From Balneolaceae bacterium (GTDB taxonomy: Bacteria; Bacteroidota; Rhodothermia; Balneolales; Balneolaceae): a DNA stretch of 39,101 nt. A program made the translations under genes and the position numbers. Shown here in pieces: positions 25,234 to 33,774 of the stretch (position 1 is its first letter; the number at the start of each line of letters is the position of its first letter). The notes under the pieces are model-generated. The model made no database searches, was not told the origin of the DNA, and saw only the letters and a list, made by a program, of their open reading frames with translations. Where the stretch lies: positions 1 to 39,101 of the forward strand of contig JAFIFA010000086.1 of assembly GCA_020832225.1 (NCBI GenBank), given 5' to 3'.

Positions 25234-26337
25234 ATGTCGAATAAGATCACACGAAAACGATTTCTTCAACAGGCCGGCTCCGTTGCGGCACTTTCTGCCA
25301 TTGGTTTTCCAAACATACTGATCCCGAAGCGGAAAGATAAACTGGGAGTGGCACTGGTTGGACTTGGAGGGTACAGCAGAGGTAGACTTGGGCCGGGTCT
25401 TGAAAAAACGGAGCATTGTGAGTTAAAGGGGATTGTGACCGGAACCCCGTCAAAAATTCCCGAATGGCAGGAGAAGTATGGCATTTCTGATCGGAATGTT
25501 TACAACTATGAAAATATGCATGAGGTGGCCAATAATGATGAAATCGACATTATCTACGTGGTGACTCCACCCGGTCTCCATGCCGAGCACTCCATCATCG
25601 GGGCAGAAGCAGGCAAACACGTTTGGTGTGAAAAGCCGATGGCGATGGATGTTGAAGAGTGTCAGGCAATAATCGATGCGACTGAGAGAAATAACGTCCA
25701 GCTTACTATCGGCCTGAGGATGCTTCATGAGCCCAATACGCAGGAGATCATTCGCTTTGGTAAAGAAGAGACCTATGGTGCAGTAACAGGAGTTGCCTCA
25801 GGAGCGGGCTTTCGGGGGAGCTTTTCTGATCCTGATAACTGGCGGCGGCGTCCGGAGCTGGGCGGTGGTGCACTCTATGATATGGGTGTCTACCCGATCA
25901 ATGCTGCACGGCACGCAACCGGTATGGAGCCCGTTGCGGTGCGGGGCAGGCAGTGGTCAGACCGCGAAGAAATGTATAGCGATGTGGATGAGCACTCTGA
26001 GTTTGAGATGGAGTTTCCCGGAGGAGTGATGGCAAAATGTGAAACCAGTTTCGGTAACTCCACCAACTACCTCGATATTGATGCGGCTGATGGATGGTAC
26101 CGACTGCGGCCGTTTCAGTCATACAGCGGGGTGCGCGGAGAGACCAGCAGCGGACGCGAACTACCTGCCGACCCCGATCATCAGCAGGCCCGCCAGATGG
26201 ATAACGATGCATGGGCAATTAAAGAGAATCTCGACCCGAAAGCTCCGGGCGAAGATGGATTGGAGGATATCCGAATCGTGAGGGCTATTATGGAGTCGGC
26301 CCAAAATGGCGGTGATTGGGTTGAGGTGGAGAGGTAG
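25234..26337 (+). CDS. Gfo/Idh/MocA-family oxidoreductase with Tat-like signal
   Basis: A 367-residue protein. The N terminus (ITRKRFLQQAGSVAALSAIG) resembles a Tat signal, with Arg-Lys in place of the usual Arg-Arg, so export should be treated as likely but not certain. The Rossmann motif GVALVGLGGYSRGRLG follows, then the family hallmark WCEKPMAM and a GGGALYDMGVYPINAARH block as in glucose-fructose oxidoreductase-like members. The reaction is probably NAD(P)-dependent oxidation or reduction of a sugar or cyclitol. I place the start at ATG 25234; an in-frame TTG at 25180 adds residues that do not fit a signal peptide. It diverges from the DDAH-like gene. Confidence 0.88.
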   Translation: MSNKITRKRFLQQAGSVAALSAIGFPNILIPKRKDKLGVALVGLGGYSRGRLGPGLEKTEHCELKGIVTGTPSKIPEWQEKYGISDRNVYNYENMHEVANNDEIDIIYVVTPPGLHAEHSIIGAEAGKHVWCEKPMAMDVEECQAIIDATERNNVQLTIGLRMLHEPNTQEIIRFGKEETYGAVTGVASGAGFRGSFSDPDNWRRRPELGGGALYDMGVYPINAARHATGMEPVAVRGRQWSDREEMYSDVDEHSEFEMEFPGGVMAKCETSFGNSTNYLDIDAADGWYRLRPFQSYSGVRGETSSGRELPADPDHQQARQMDNDAWAIKENLDPKAPGEDGLEDIRIVRAIMESAQNGGDWVEVER

Positions 26338-26868
26338 GGTTGTTGTTCATTTTGGCTTGATCCAAAACGAACCAAAAGATCAAGGCGGTGAATCACTTGG
26401 CGGCGGGTGCTGCTGGGCGACGGGAAAATTTCAAGGCCGATTTGGTTTATATCCCTTCATAAAATTAATATCCGGCTGATGAAATTTTTCTATTCGTCAC
26501 CCGCCAGCCACCCTCTTCCCGCCAATTGATTCAAGGCCGGATCAAACTCAATCGAAAACTTTCGTTATGCCAATAATTTATCTGGGTAATGTCAGGGATA
26601 AAGGGGTGGTTGGGTTATGTCCATAATCAATTTTACACCCACTCTTTTTAATCTACTCCCTAATTAAAGGTAAAGCAGACTGGTTTGAGGGGTGTGTTTG
26701 TGGTGCTTGGATAGAGCCAAGCGCATGGCGCAAAGGGCTGAGCGTTGTATAATGCTTGATTTGGTTGCGAGTTCGAAACTTTCCTTTCTTAAAGCCTGCC
26801 CCAAGTATTCGGTATAACTTATCCATCATTTCTGCAACTTAATTGGGTGGAGAAGGTTATATAGGTAC
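26338..26868. other. 531-bp intergenic region containing foldback repeat copy A
   Basis: The left half is copy A of the 253-bp repeat. The right half (26596-26868) shows no gene, tRNA or terminator. A GAGTTCGAAAC word near 26770 looks like a tRNA T-loop, but no acceptor stem or anticodon arm can be drawn around it. Confidence 0.6.
26343..26595 (+). repeat. 253-bp foldback repeat, copy A
   Basis: Matches 28414-28666 on the opposite strand along all 253 bp, with about 22 differences by eye and no gap. The first 67 bp are identical. The element folds on itself: the 5' part (GAATCACTTGGCGG, then GGCGACGGGAAAATTTCA) pairs with the 3' part (TGAAATTTTTC, CGTCACCC, then CCGCCAATTGATTC). Most differences sit in the apical loop. 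No open frame of note, no clear target-site duplication. Confidence 0.9.
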
Positions 26869-27672
26869 ATGATTACAAAAGCTGCACTCTTTCTTCTGAT
26901 TGTTACTCTAATTCTGCCCGGTCTGTCAAGCAGCTCATCTCTTGGTATGGAAATGGATATGGATGAAAATAATCCATTGACATCTCAGCTGAATGAAGCC
27001 AGGAAACATTTTGAAAAGGGTGATGAAGAGAAAGCTCTTGAGATCTACCTGAGCATCCTGGAAAAGGCTCCAAACAATTATGAAGCTCTTTGGAATACGA
27101 GCTTTATCTACACCAGAAAAGCCCGGCGTCAGATTGAGTATAGTTCACAGGAAGCCATTTATCGAACCGCCCTCGCTTATGCACGGCTTTGTCTGCAAAG
27201 TCATCCGGATAAACCACGATCACACTATGTAGTAGCCGTGGCATCAGCCGGTCTGGCGGATGATATGCCCAACTCTTCCGAACGGTTTAAACTGATCTGG
27301 GATATGAAAGAGTACGCTTACCGTGCACTGGAGATGGACCGGGAATACGCCCCTGCCTGGCATTTGGCGGGTTTATGGCACTCAAAACTTGCCAATGTTT
27401 CGCGCGCTGAACGGATGGCGGCAAGGTTGATCTATGGTTCGCTACCCGATGGTGCATCCAATATAAAAGCGGAGGAGTATCTGAAACGTGCGATAAGTAT
27501 GGATCAAAATGTAATCCTTTTCAAACTGGACCTTGCCCAGCATTACCAGGAAACTGGCCAAAAAAATAAAGCCGTAGAGGTTTTAGAGAAGGTACTTGTT
27601 ATGGAGGCTGTTTCTCAGAACGATTTTTTCGACCTGAAAGAAGCACGGGAAAGGTATGAGCAGTTGATTTGA
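26869..27672 (+). CDS. exported TPR-repeat protein
   Basis: A 267-residue protein with a signal peptide (residues 1-21, LFLLIVTLILPGLSSS). Tetratricopeptide-like helix pairs follow: NEARKHFEKGDEEKALEIYLS, then LEKAPNNYEALWNTSFIYTRKA, and near the C terminus FKLDLAQHYQETGQKNKAVEVLEKVL. A middle part (LCLQSHPDKPRSHYVVAVASAG; AYRALEMDREYAPAWHLAGLW) continues the pattern. TPR proteins act as protein-binding scaffolds; the partner is unknown. The gene stands alone, between foldback repeat copy A and the toxin-antitoxin locus. Confidence 0.8.
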   Translation: MITKAALFLLIVTLILPGLSSSSSLGMEMDMDENNPLTSQLNEARKHFEKGDEEKALEIYLSILEKAPNNYEALWNTSFIYTRKARRQIEYSSQEAIYRTALAYARLCLQSHPDKPRSHYVVAVASAGLADDMPNSSERFKLIWDMKEYAYRALEMDREYAPAWHLAGLWHSKLANVSRAERMAARLIYGSLPDGASNIKAEEYLKRAISMDQNVILFKLDLAQHYQETGQKNKAVEVLEKVLVMEAVSQNDFFDLKEARERYEQLI

Positions 27673-27768
27673 TAGGAAGAGTGGTGGAGCTGGAGAGTGG
27701 GTGAGTGGGTGTAGGTTCTTTAGCCAACTTGACAGGATTGTTTTGTTCATACAAATGAACATAATCTG

Positions 27769-28068
27769 CTAAGATCTCTTGAGATGTCTGATTAAATCCC
27801 GACGGCTGTGCACTGTTGTGAGGATTTCACATGAGTTACCCTGAAGTAGATATATGATTCTGAATCCATCAACGATGCGTTCCCGAAACATATCTTGATC
27901 CAGTTTAGGTACTTGACGCCCTATTTCGGGAAATTCTTGAATTCTATCTACAGCATCAATTATTCTTGAAACTATAAAATTGGAATAGGATGCTGAAGAT
28001 ACTTCATAGAACTCAGCTATCGACTTTAGGTCTCTCCTCGACTCGGCTGACCAATTTATTTCAGCCAT
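27769..28068 (-). CDS. ParE/RelE-family toxin
   Basis: A 99-residue protein of the RelE/ParE superfamily: WSAESRRDLKSIAEFYE at the N terminus, IQEFPEIGRQVP in the middle, then RERIVDGFRIIYLLQGN and ILTTVHSRRDL. This pattern fits the ParE branch (DNA gyrase poison) better than ribosome-dependent RelE, but the target cannot be settled by eye. Its start overlaps the end of the upstream small gene by 13 bp, the usual antitoxin-toxin arrangement. Confidence 0.88.
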   Translation of the reverse strand: MAEINWSAESRRDLKSIAEFYEVSSASYSNFIVSRIIDAVDRIQEFPEIGRQVPKLDQDMFRERIVDGFRIIYLLQGNSCEILTTVHSRRDLIRHLKRS

Positions 28069-28250
28069 TTATTGAATTCTTTTTTTACTTCATCATGGGA
28101 TTTAACATCTCCCTCACGTATGTCTGACAGACCTTTATCAATTTTTTGTAGCACATGCAGTTCATACATGATCTGCTCATACGTGATGTTATCATCAGCA
28201 TTTTCAAGTAAATGTATAGCTGCTTTTTTCGGAGTTAATTCAGCTGACAT
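28056..28250 (-). CDS. antitoxin of the ParE-type pair
   Basis: A 64-residue acidic protein (ENADDNITYEQIMYELHVL, then KIDKGLSDIREGDVKSHDEV) directly upstream of, and overlapping by 13 bp, the toxin gene. The ITYEQIMYELHVLQKI-type segment is typical of small antitoxins paired with ParE toxins in Bacteroidota. No ribbon-helix-helix motif is evident, so autoregulation by DNA binding is not assured. The C-terminal half (KSHDEVKKEFNKWL) probably wraps the toxin. Confidence 0.82.
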   Translation of the reverse strand: MSAELTPKKAAIHLLENADDNITYEQIMYELHVLQKIDKGLSDIREGDVKSHDEVKKEFNKWLK

Positions 28251-28907
28251 ATGAGGTGTGCTTGTATTAAAAAGAATGCAGTTAAGCTCTATCGTATTTT
28301 ACTTAATCAACGTCAGTAAAGCTATTCAGATTATTTCAGAGGTTGACAATTAGAAGCATCCGGGTAGTCGGGATCAGCGTTAGTTGGGTGCTGAGGGAGA
28401 GTGGAGGAGCGGGCTGACATTACACATATAAATTTTTGGCATAGCTAAAGTTTACGATTGAGTTTAACCCGGCCTTGAATCAATTGGCGGGAAAAGGGTG
28501 GCTGGCGGGTGACGAATAGAAAAATTTCATCCGCCGCAAATCAATGCTAAGAAGGAATTTAAATCAAATCGGCCTTGAAATTTTTCCGTCACCCAGAAGC
28601 ACCCGCCGCCAAGTGATTCACCGCCTTGATCTTTTGGTTCGTTTTGGATCAAGCCAAAATGAACAAGGATTTTGTCAAACGCATTAAATCGTTGTGCTAC
28701 ATGGTTTTTTATTTAAGATGCGAATATTACATGGGTAATGTTAGGGGGAGCGGGGGAGTGTGAGTAGGTTCTTCAAGCAACCTGACAGTCCCGAGTAGTC
28801 TGGATCAGCGTTGCTTTGGGTGGAGCGGGTAAGTGGGTGAGAGTGAGATGGTTCCTAAACTAAAGTGCGACGCTGTAAGGTCCTGCGGACGCGTACAGGT
28901 CGTGCAC
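28251..28907. other. 657-bp intergenic region made largely of repeats
   Basis: Holds foldback repeat copy B plus two shorter repeat families: a 24-bp word at 28765-28788 that recurs at 27712-27735 with four differences, and a GTAGTC-GGATCAGCG word at 28364-28390 that recurs at 28795-28822. No gene is supported. G-rich purine tracts (GGGGGAGCGGGGGAG) lie near 28744. Confidence 0.7.
28414..28666 (-). repeat. 253-bp foldback repeat, copy B (inverted)
   Basis: Inverted copy of 26343-26595. In this copy the inner stem is exact: GGGTGACG plus GAAAAATTTCA pairs with TGAAATTTTTC plus CGTCACCC with only a four-base bulge (TATT) on one side. Copies A and B face each other across the TPR gene and the toxin-antitoxin pair. 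Confidence 0.9.
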
Positions 28908-30104
28908 TCAATCCCCATCATCGCTCTTTCGGCCGCCGCCCATGATTACCACTCGCGGATGCATGATAGCCACTGTTTCCACGAGCTCACCCTCCTGCAG
29001 TTTCATTACCCGGTTGATATCTTTGTAGCACTGATAGGTTTCATCGCGAGCCACACCAATGGTGAGGATATCTTTCTCTTTCAAAAACTGTCTATACTCT
29101 CCCTCATCATGGTTCTTTTTCGCCTGTGTTCTGGACGAAATTCTCCCCGCACCGTGTGAGCTGCTCCAGAGGCTCTCTTTATTTCCAAGCCCCTCAACCA
29201 GAAAGGAAGGCGTTCCCATCGAACCGGGAATGATTCCAACCACACCTTTTTCTGCGGGGGTTGCGCCTTTTCGGTGAATAATCATTTTCTGTCCGTTATC
29301 ATCTACTTTTTTCCATGCAAAGTTGTGGTGGTTTTCATATTCACCAACTATTTGAAGCCCCGCCTTTTTGGCAAAATGCTTGTGAATGAGTTCATGGTTG
29401 GCACTGGCGTAATCGCCCATCAGCTGCATGGCGTTCCAGTACTCCTGCCCCTCCTCCTCATCGAGCGACAGCCACGCATAGTTTTTGGAGATACCTTTGT
29501 GCGACTCCTGAGTTCTCAACTCTGCTATGTTCTTGTAGTGGCTGGCTATTTGGTAGCCTGTTCCGCGCGAGCCGGAGTGGGTGATAAGGGCTGTAAATTT
29601 CTCACCTTTTTTCAGCTGCAGCCACTCCTTCTCTTTGAGTACTTCGCCAACCATAATGTCGGCAAAGTGATTGCCGCTCCCTGAACTCCCGAGTTGTTTA
29701 GCGGCTTTATCTTTCAGCTCGCGGGCTTTGGGAATTTCATTCCAGCGCGGGTCTTCCATTACGGCATGATCCCGCTTGCCATCCGAAAAGTCGGAACCCA
29801 ACCCGAAGCTGGTTACGCCATCGAGTATTTTCGCCATCGATTCCCGCGCATTTTCAAACTCCCCGGGCACAATATCCAGTACGCTCATCTTCATACGGCA
29901 GGCGATATCGAACCCCACAAACGCAGGTGAAACAGCATTGTCGAGCGCAGCCACACCGCCCACAGGAAGTGCGTAGCCCACATGCGCATCGGGCAGCAGT
30001 ACCCCTGAAAGTGATACCGGCAGTTCGCACGCTTTTTCAAGCTGATTGAATGCTTCAGGGTCGATGTCTCGCCCGAGGTCGCCAAAAACGTTGATCGGTT
30101 TCAT
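28908..30104 (-). CDS. rtcB: RtcB-family RNA ligase
   Basis: A 398-residue protein that joins RNA 2',3'-cyclic phosphate or 3'-phosphate ends to 5'-OH ends with GTP and metal. Motifs run in order: LLPDAHVGYALPVGGV, VGFDIACRM with the metal-binding Cys, GSSGSGNHF, THSGSRGTG, HHNFAW, HRKGATPA, GIIPGSMGTPSF and the guanylylated-histidine region SSSHGAGR. The length is the short RtcB type (about 400), not the longer E. coli-like form. No archease or RtcA gene is adjacent. Its role could be tRNA repair or RNA stress repair. Confidence 0.93.
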   Translation of the reverse strand: MKPINVFGDLGRDIDPEAFNQLEKACELPVSLSGVLLPDAHVGYALPVGGVAALDNAVSPAFVGFDIACRMKMSVLDIVPGEFENARESMAKILDGVTSFGLGSDFSDGKRDHAVMEDPRWNEIPKARELKDKAAKQLGSSGSGNHFADIMVGEVLKEKEWLQLKKGEKFTALITHSGSRGTGYQIASHYKNIAELRTQESHKGISKNYAWLSLDEEEGQEYWNAMQLMGDYASANHELIHKHFAKKAGLQIVGEYENHHNFAWKKVDDNGQKMIIHRKGATPAEKGVVGIIPGSMGTPSFLVEGLGNKESLWSSSHGAGRISSRTQAKKNHDEGEYRQFLKEKDILTIGVARDETYQCYKDINRVMKLQEGELVETVAIMHPRVVIMGGGRKSDDGD

Positions 30105-30223
30105 GGCAAGTTCTATTTGAAATTCAATATTTCTGTTAGTAACGAAACTCTGAATATCAGACGCAACCCGTTGGGCCTGTTTATCGTATGAGATTTACGA
30201 TTTAATTGAATGAGGTATACTTA

Positions 30224-30565
30224 TTGAACAAGAAAGATGTAAAGGTTGTTCGGCAACTCCCACTAATGGTTGCGGTTGCTATAATCGGAATGCTGATTGT
30301 TGAATATTGCGGCTGGCTGATTATTGAAAAAATAGAGGTTGAAGGGCACTTCCCAGGGCTTATTTCATGGGAGTTTTGGAACAATGTGTTGGTGAATATT
30401 TTTGGAGCTATGATTTTGGTTCTGTTAGCAATTTGCACAGCAACGATCTGTCCCAAATTTCGAAAAGAACCCCTGAGATATATTCATATCCCAATTTGGT
30501 TCGGAATCGGGTTGTTTATAACCCTAATGGTTACTCTTGCAGCAATTGGACTGGTGTCTGTTTAA
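30224..30565 (+). CDS. small membrane protein of unknown function
   Basis: A 113-residue protein with three hydrophobic segments: LPLMVAVAIIGMLIVEYCGW, NNVLVNIFGAMILVLLAICTA and WFGIGLFITLMVTLAAIGL. The N terminus (MNKKDVKVVRQ) is basic and should stay in the cytoplasm. I chose the TTG at 30224 because GAGG lies 9 bp upstream; an earlier in-frame TTG at 30206 has none. No family is recognised. It diverges from rtcB and is convergent with the sodium symporter gene. Confidence 0.5.
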   Translation: MNKKDVKVVRQLPLMVAVAIIGMLIVEYCGWLIIEKIEVEGHFPGLISWEFWNNVLVNIFGAMILVLLAICTATICPKFRKEPLRYIHIPIWFGIGLFITLMVTLAAIGLVSV

Positions 30566-30615
30566 TGAAAAGTGAATAGCCGCTCTATCCAGAATTTTCC
30601 TAAATCGCTGGTTTG

Positions 30616-32118
30616 TTACTGATCCTCCTCAGTGAACTCCTCAATCGCGTCAGTCAACTCCGCATCCTTCTCATAAAACGGCTCCCACTTCGATTTTGGA
30701 TCAGGTGAGGTGAGCAGCGAGACAACGATTAGAACAACTACAGAGAGGCCCGCTGCGGGCAGTACAATGTAGTCGAAAGGGATCAGCGGTTCGGCGCGCA
30801 CGGAGTTGATGATGGTGATCAGAAGCGTTACCCCCATTCCGGTAGCGATGGAGGCTACACCTCCGGCAGTTGTGACCCGTTTCCAGAGGAATGCCGCAAG
30901 CAGGGCAGGAGTGAGGCCGGCGCCGATCATCGTATAGGCGGTGAAAGCCATATCGAGAATGGTTCGAAACTGCGTGAGCAGCATCCATGCTACAATTCCG
31001 AGCAGAAACACCATCACTCTTTGAAATAGAACAATCTTTTTTTCGGAAGCATCAGGGTTGATGAAGCGCTGATAGATATCTCGTGTGAGGTTGGTGGATG
31101 GCGTGAGAAGAAAACTGTTACCGGTAGAGGTGATGATGGCAACGGCCGCGCAGATCAGAAGGAGTCCGCCAGCCAGTGGAATACCAACCTCAGTTGCGAA
31201 GCGGGCCGTGTGAAGAATGATCCGTTCACTGTCTTCGGTGGCCAGGTGCATGATGCTCGAGGGATCGAGCGCATTGAAGTGGCTGAAGGCGAGAATAGCG
31301 AGTGAAGCGATCGCCGTTTCGATGATAACGGTTCCGATCACCCAGATCATAACCGCGTTCTTGGCAGACTTCTCACTCTTTGCCGAGTAGAACTTCTGGT
31401 ACATGTTCGATTCACCCAGAAGAAGCAGAAAGGTGGGGAGGAAAACGCCCATCACCCATATCCAGTTGTGTCCGCCGGTGATATCGAACAGTGCAGGATC
31501 GAGCTCAGTCGTTACAAACTCTACACCGCCGAGATTTATGAAAACCAGCGGAACCGCAATCAGAACGGCAGCGGTTATAATGGCACCGTTGATGATATCG
31601 ACCGAAACGATGGAGAGCATTCCGGCAAAGGCAGTGAATGCGATTATGAAACCGGCGGTGAGAAGCACTCCTTGCCACTCGGGAATTCCCGCAATCAGAT
31701 TAAGAACAAACCCGCCGCCCCGAAACTGATATCCAACTATAGTTGTATATGCAATTACGATTACAATGGTGCCGAGAATACGGGCGTACTTGTTGTAACG
31801 AATCTCCAGGATGTCGGGCACTGTGTATTGAGCGATTCGCCGAACCCGTCCTGCCAGGAAGAAAACGATGATGATACCGATCCATGCTCCGGCCGCAAGC
31901 CATAGCTCAGAGATGCCGACCCGTGCGGCGAGTCCGGCACCTGCAAGCAGTGTACCTGAGCCGAGCCAGGTACAAAGAAGCGTACCCACCAGTTTGGGCG
32001 TGGAGACCTTTCGGCCGGCCACCATAAAGTCATCCTGATTTTTTATAGCACGACTCTTCCAGATGGAGATACCCATCAGCATCGCCAGGTAGAGAAGTAC
32101 GATCCAGAAGTAAATCAT
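30616..32118 (-). CDS. sodium:solute symporter family transporter
   Basis: A 500-residue protein with about 13 hydrophobic segments and SSS-family features: an N-terminal helix (MIYFWIVLLYLAMLMGISIW), DDFMVAGRKVSTP, then GTLLCTWLGSGTLLAGAGLA, and the later TSTGNSFLLTPSTNLTRDIYQRF, which resembles the Na2-site helix and its following loop. It would co-transport a solute (amino acid, sugar or carboxylate) with sodium. It follows the YfcC-like gene on the same strand and may be part of a hut-type uptake set with the urocanate hydratase gene; that link is by position only. Confidence 0.9.
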   Translation of the reverse strand: MIYFWIVLLYLAMLMGISIWKSRAIKNQDDFMVAGRKVSTPKLVGTLLCTWLGSGTLLAGAGLAARVGISELWLAAGAWIGIIIVFFLAGRVRRIAQYTVPDILEIRYNKYARILGTIVIVIAYTTIVGYQFRGGGFVLNLIAGIPEWQGVLLTAGFIIAFTAFAGMLSIVSVDIINGAIITAAVLIAVPLVFINLGGVEFVTTELDPALFDITGGHNWIWVMGVFLPTFLLLLGESNMYQKFYSAKSEKSAKNAVMIWVIGTVIIETAIASLAILAFSHFNALDPSSIMHLATEDSERIILHTARFATEVGIPLAGGLLLICAAVAIITSTGNSFLLTPSTNLTRDIYQRFINPDASEKKIVLFQRVMVFLLGIVAWMLLTQFRTILDMAFTAYTMIGAGLTPALLAAFLWKRVTTAGGVASIATGMGVTLLITIINSVRAEPLIPFDYIVLPAAGLSVVVLIVVSLLTSPDPKSKWEPFYEKDAELTDAIEEFTEEDQ

Positions 32119-32164
32119 GGTTCAGGGTTCAAGTCTCATGGTTCAGGATTGTTGGTCGGACAAG

Positions 32165-32278
32165 AAGTCTCCCCCTTGAGGCGAGGGGTGTTCCTGATCA
32201 AGCTATTGGGTTGAACCAGGGACACCCCTCCCTCCGGCAGAAATACACTGCCGGAGTACTCCCCTCAAGGGGAGACTT
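32165..32278. repeat. three-stem palindromic element between two transporter genes
   Basis: The outer arms AAGTCTCCCCCTTGAGG (32165-32181) and CCTCAAGGGGAGACTT (32263-32278) pair with one bulge. Inside are two further hairpins: GAGGGGTGTTCCTG with CAGGGACACCCCTC (32183-32230) and the perfect CTCCGGCAG with CTGCCGGAG (32232-32256). The fold is a three-way junction. It lies in the 187-bp gap between the two transporter genes. Confidence 0.75.
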
Positions 32279-32305
32279 TATTACCTCGCGCCAAAAAAAA
32301 TCTCG

Positions 32306-33679
32306 CTAAGAATACCCAAACATCACCATCGCCACCATGCAGATTGCGGCGAAGGCGAGCAGCTTGAGGAGAAGCGGGAAGCAGAATCGGAACCACTTGT
32401 CATAGGGAACACCCGCCATTCCGAGAATACCCATCAGAACTGCATTAGTAGGTACAATCATATTGGCGAATCCGTCCCCAAAGAGGAAGGCTTGTACGGC
32501 AATTTGTCGTGATACGCCCAAAAGATCACTCAATGGCGCCATGAGTGGCATAGTAACGAAAGCCTGACCGCTGCCGGATGGAACAAAGAGGTTGAGAATG
32601 GTCTGCATTATCATCATTCCAACGGCAGAGAGTTCGGGGCCAACCATTCCGAGCGGAACTGAAAGAGCGTTCACAATGGTGTGGAGGATTTCGCCATCTT
32701 CCATAATCAGCGCGATTCCCCGAGCCACGCCGACAAGGAGAGCGGTTTCAGTAAGTTCACGGGCGCCGATCACAAACTCCCTGGCCATCAGGCTTGGTCC
32801 AATCCGGCCTATGATGGCGGAGACAACACCCAGTATGATAAAAGCAGCTCCCAGCTCGGTGAGATACCATCCGTGGGTGCGGATTCCATAAACTGCAACG
32901 CCAAGTGCAATCACAAATGAAGCAAGCACGGCAATATGGGTTGCAGATAGAGCGGGATACTCTTTAGGTGGCGCACCTGCGTCAGGCGGATCAATTCCCT
33001 TCATCAGGCTAAGAGAGGGGTTACCCTGCACTTTTCTGGAGTAGGACCAAACGTGATGTGCCCCGATCATGACAAAAGGAACCAAAATGGCGAGCCGCAC
33101 CTCCATGCCGGAGTAGGTTGGCAGACCGGCAACATCCTGCGCAACAACAACGGTATATTGGTTGAATGCAGCCGCTCCATATCCAATTCCATAACCTGCT
33201 ACGATAATACCGACTGCAGTCATCGTGTCCATATCCATACTTCGGCAGAGTGCGACCAGAATCAGTACAAAGGGTATATATTCGGCCGACGCACCCACGG
33301 CGCTGGAAGCGAGTGCAAAAACAAATATGACAACAAAGATGAGGGTAGCGGGCCGTCCTCCGAGATTTTCAAGGAGTCGTCCAAGGAGTGCGTCAATGGC
33401 ACCGGTGCGGCGAATAACCGCCATCACACCACCAATAATAAACAGGAAGAAGATGATATCCTGAGCCGCCGCGAATGCCCTCGGAATAGCTGTAAAGAGG
33501 GTTATGGGGTTCAGAAACTCCCCATCTTCTGCTACCTCAAATGTATTTGGAATCACCACCTCACGGCCATCCACAACTTCGGTCTGAAAGGAGCCCTGGG
33601 GTATGATCCAGGTAGCAATCAGAGCCGCCACCATCAGGAAGAAGAGCAGCGTAAGTGTATGGGGCATTTTGAATTTCAT
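32306..33679 (-). CDS. YfcC-family (C4-dicarboxylate-carrier-like) membrane transporter
   Basis: A 457-residue integral membrane protein with 11 or 12 hydrophobic segments. The N terminus (MKFKMPHTLTLLFFLMVAAL, then TWIIPQGSF) and the internal blocks AVGASAEYIPFVLIL, VAGYGIGYGAAAFNQYTVVVAQ and FVPSGSGQAFVTMPLMAPLSDLL are characteristic of the YfcC/ArcD-like carrier group. These move basic amino acids, peptides or carboxylates. Together with hutU upstream, uptake of histidine-type compounds is possible but not shown. It is 95 bp downstream of the hutU stop. Confidence 0.85.
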   Translation of the reverse strand: MKFKMPHTLTLLFFLMVAALIATWIIPQGSFQTEVVDGREVVIPNTFEVAEDGEFLNPITLFTAIPRAFAAAQDIIFFLFIIGGVMAVIRRTGAIDALLGRLLENLGGRPATLIFVVIFVFALASSAVGASAEYIPFVLILVALCRSMDMDTMTAVGIIVAGYGIGYGAAAFNQYTVVVAQDVAGLPTYSGMEVRLAILVPFVMIGAHHVWSYSRKVQGNPSLSLMKGIDPPDAGAPPKEYPALSATHIAVLASFVIALGVAVYGIRTHGWYLTELGAAFIILGVVSAIIGRIGPSLMAREFVIGARELTETALLVGVARGIALIMEDGEILHTIVNALSVPLGMVGPELSAVGMMIMQTILNLFVPSGSGQAFVTMPLMAPLSDLLGVSRQIAVQAFLFGDGFANMIVPTNAVLMGILGMAGVPYDKWFRFCFPLLLKLLAFAAICMVAMVMFGYS

Positions 33680-33774
33680 AGAGGCGCCTGTAATTGATGG
33701 AGAACTACGAACCGCGCTTAAAATAGGAACGCGCTCCTACTCTTACAAGTGGTCTCTTAAAGAGGATTTCAACA

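Noticed and set aside
26700-26800. Possible tRNA, suggested by a GAGTTCGAAAC T-loop-like word
   Set aside because: No acceptor stem, D arm or anticodon arm can be drawn, and no CCA end is present.
33053-33697. 214-codon plus-strand frame inside the YfcC-like gene
   Set aside because: Antisense shadow of a hydrophobic gene; composition is Asn/His/Cys-rich, as expected of such shadows.
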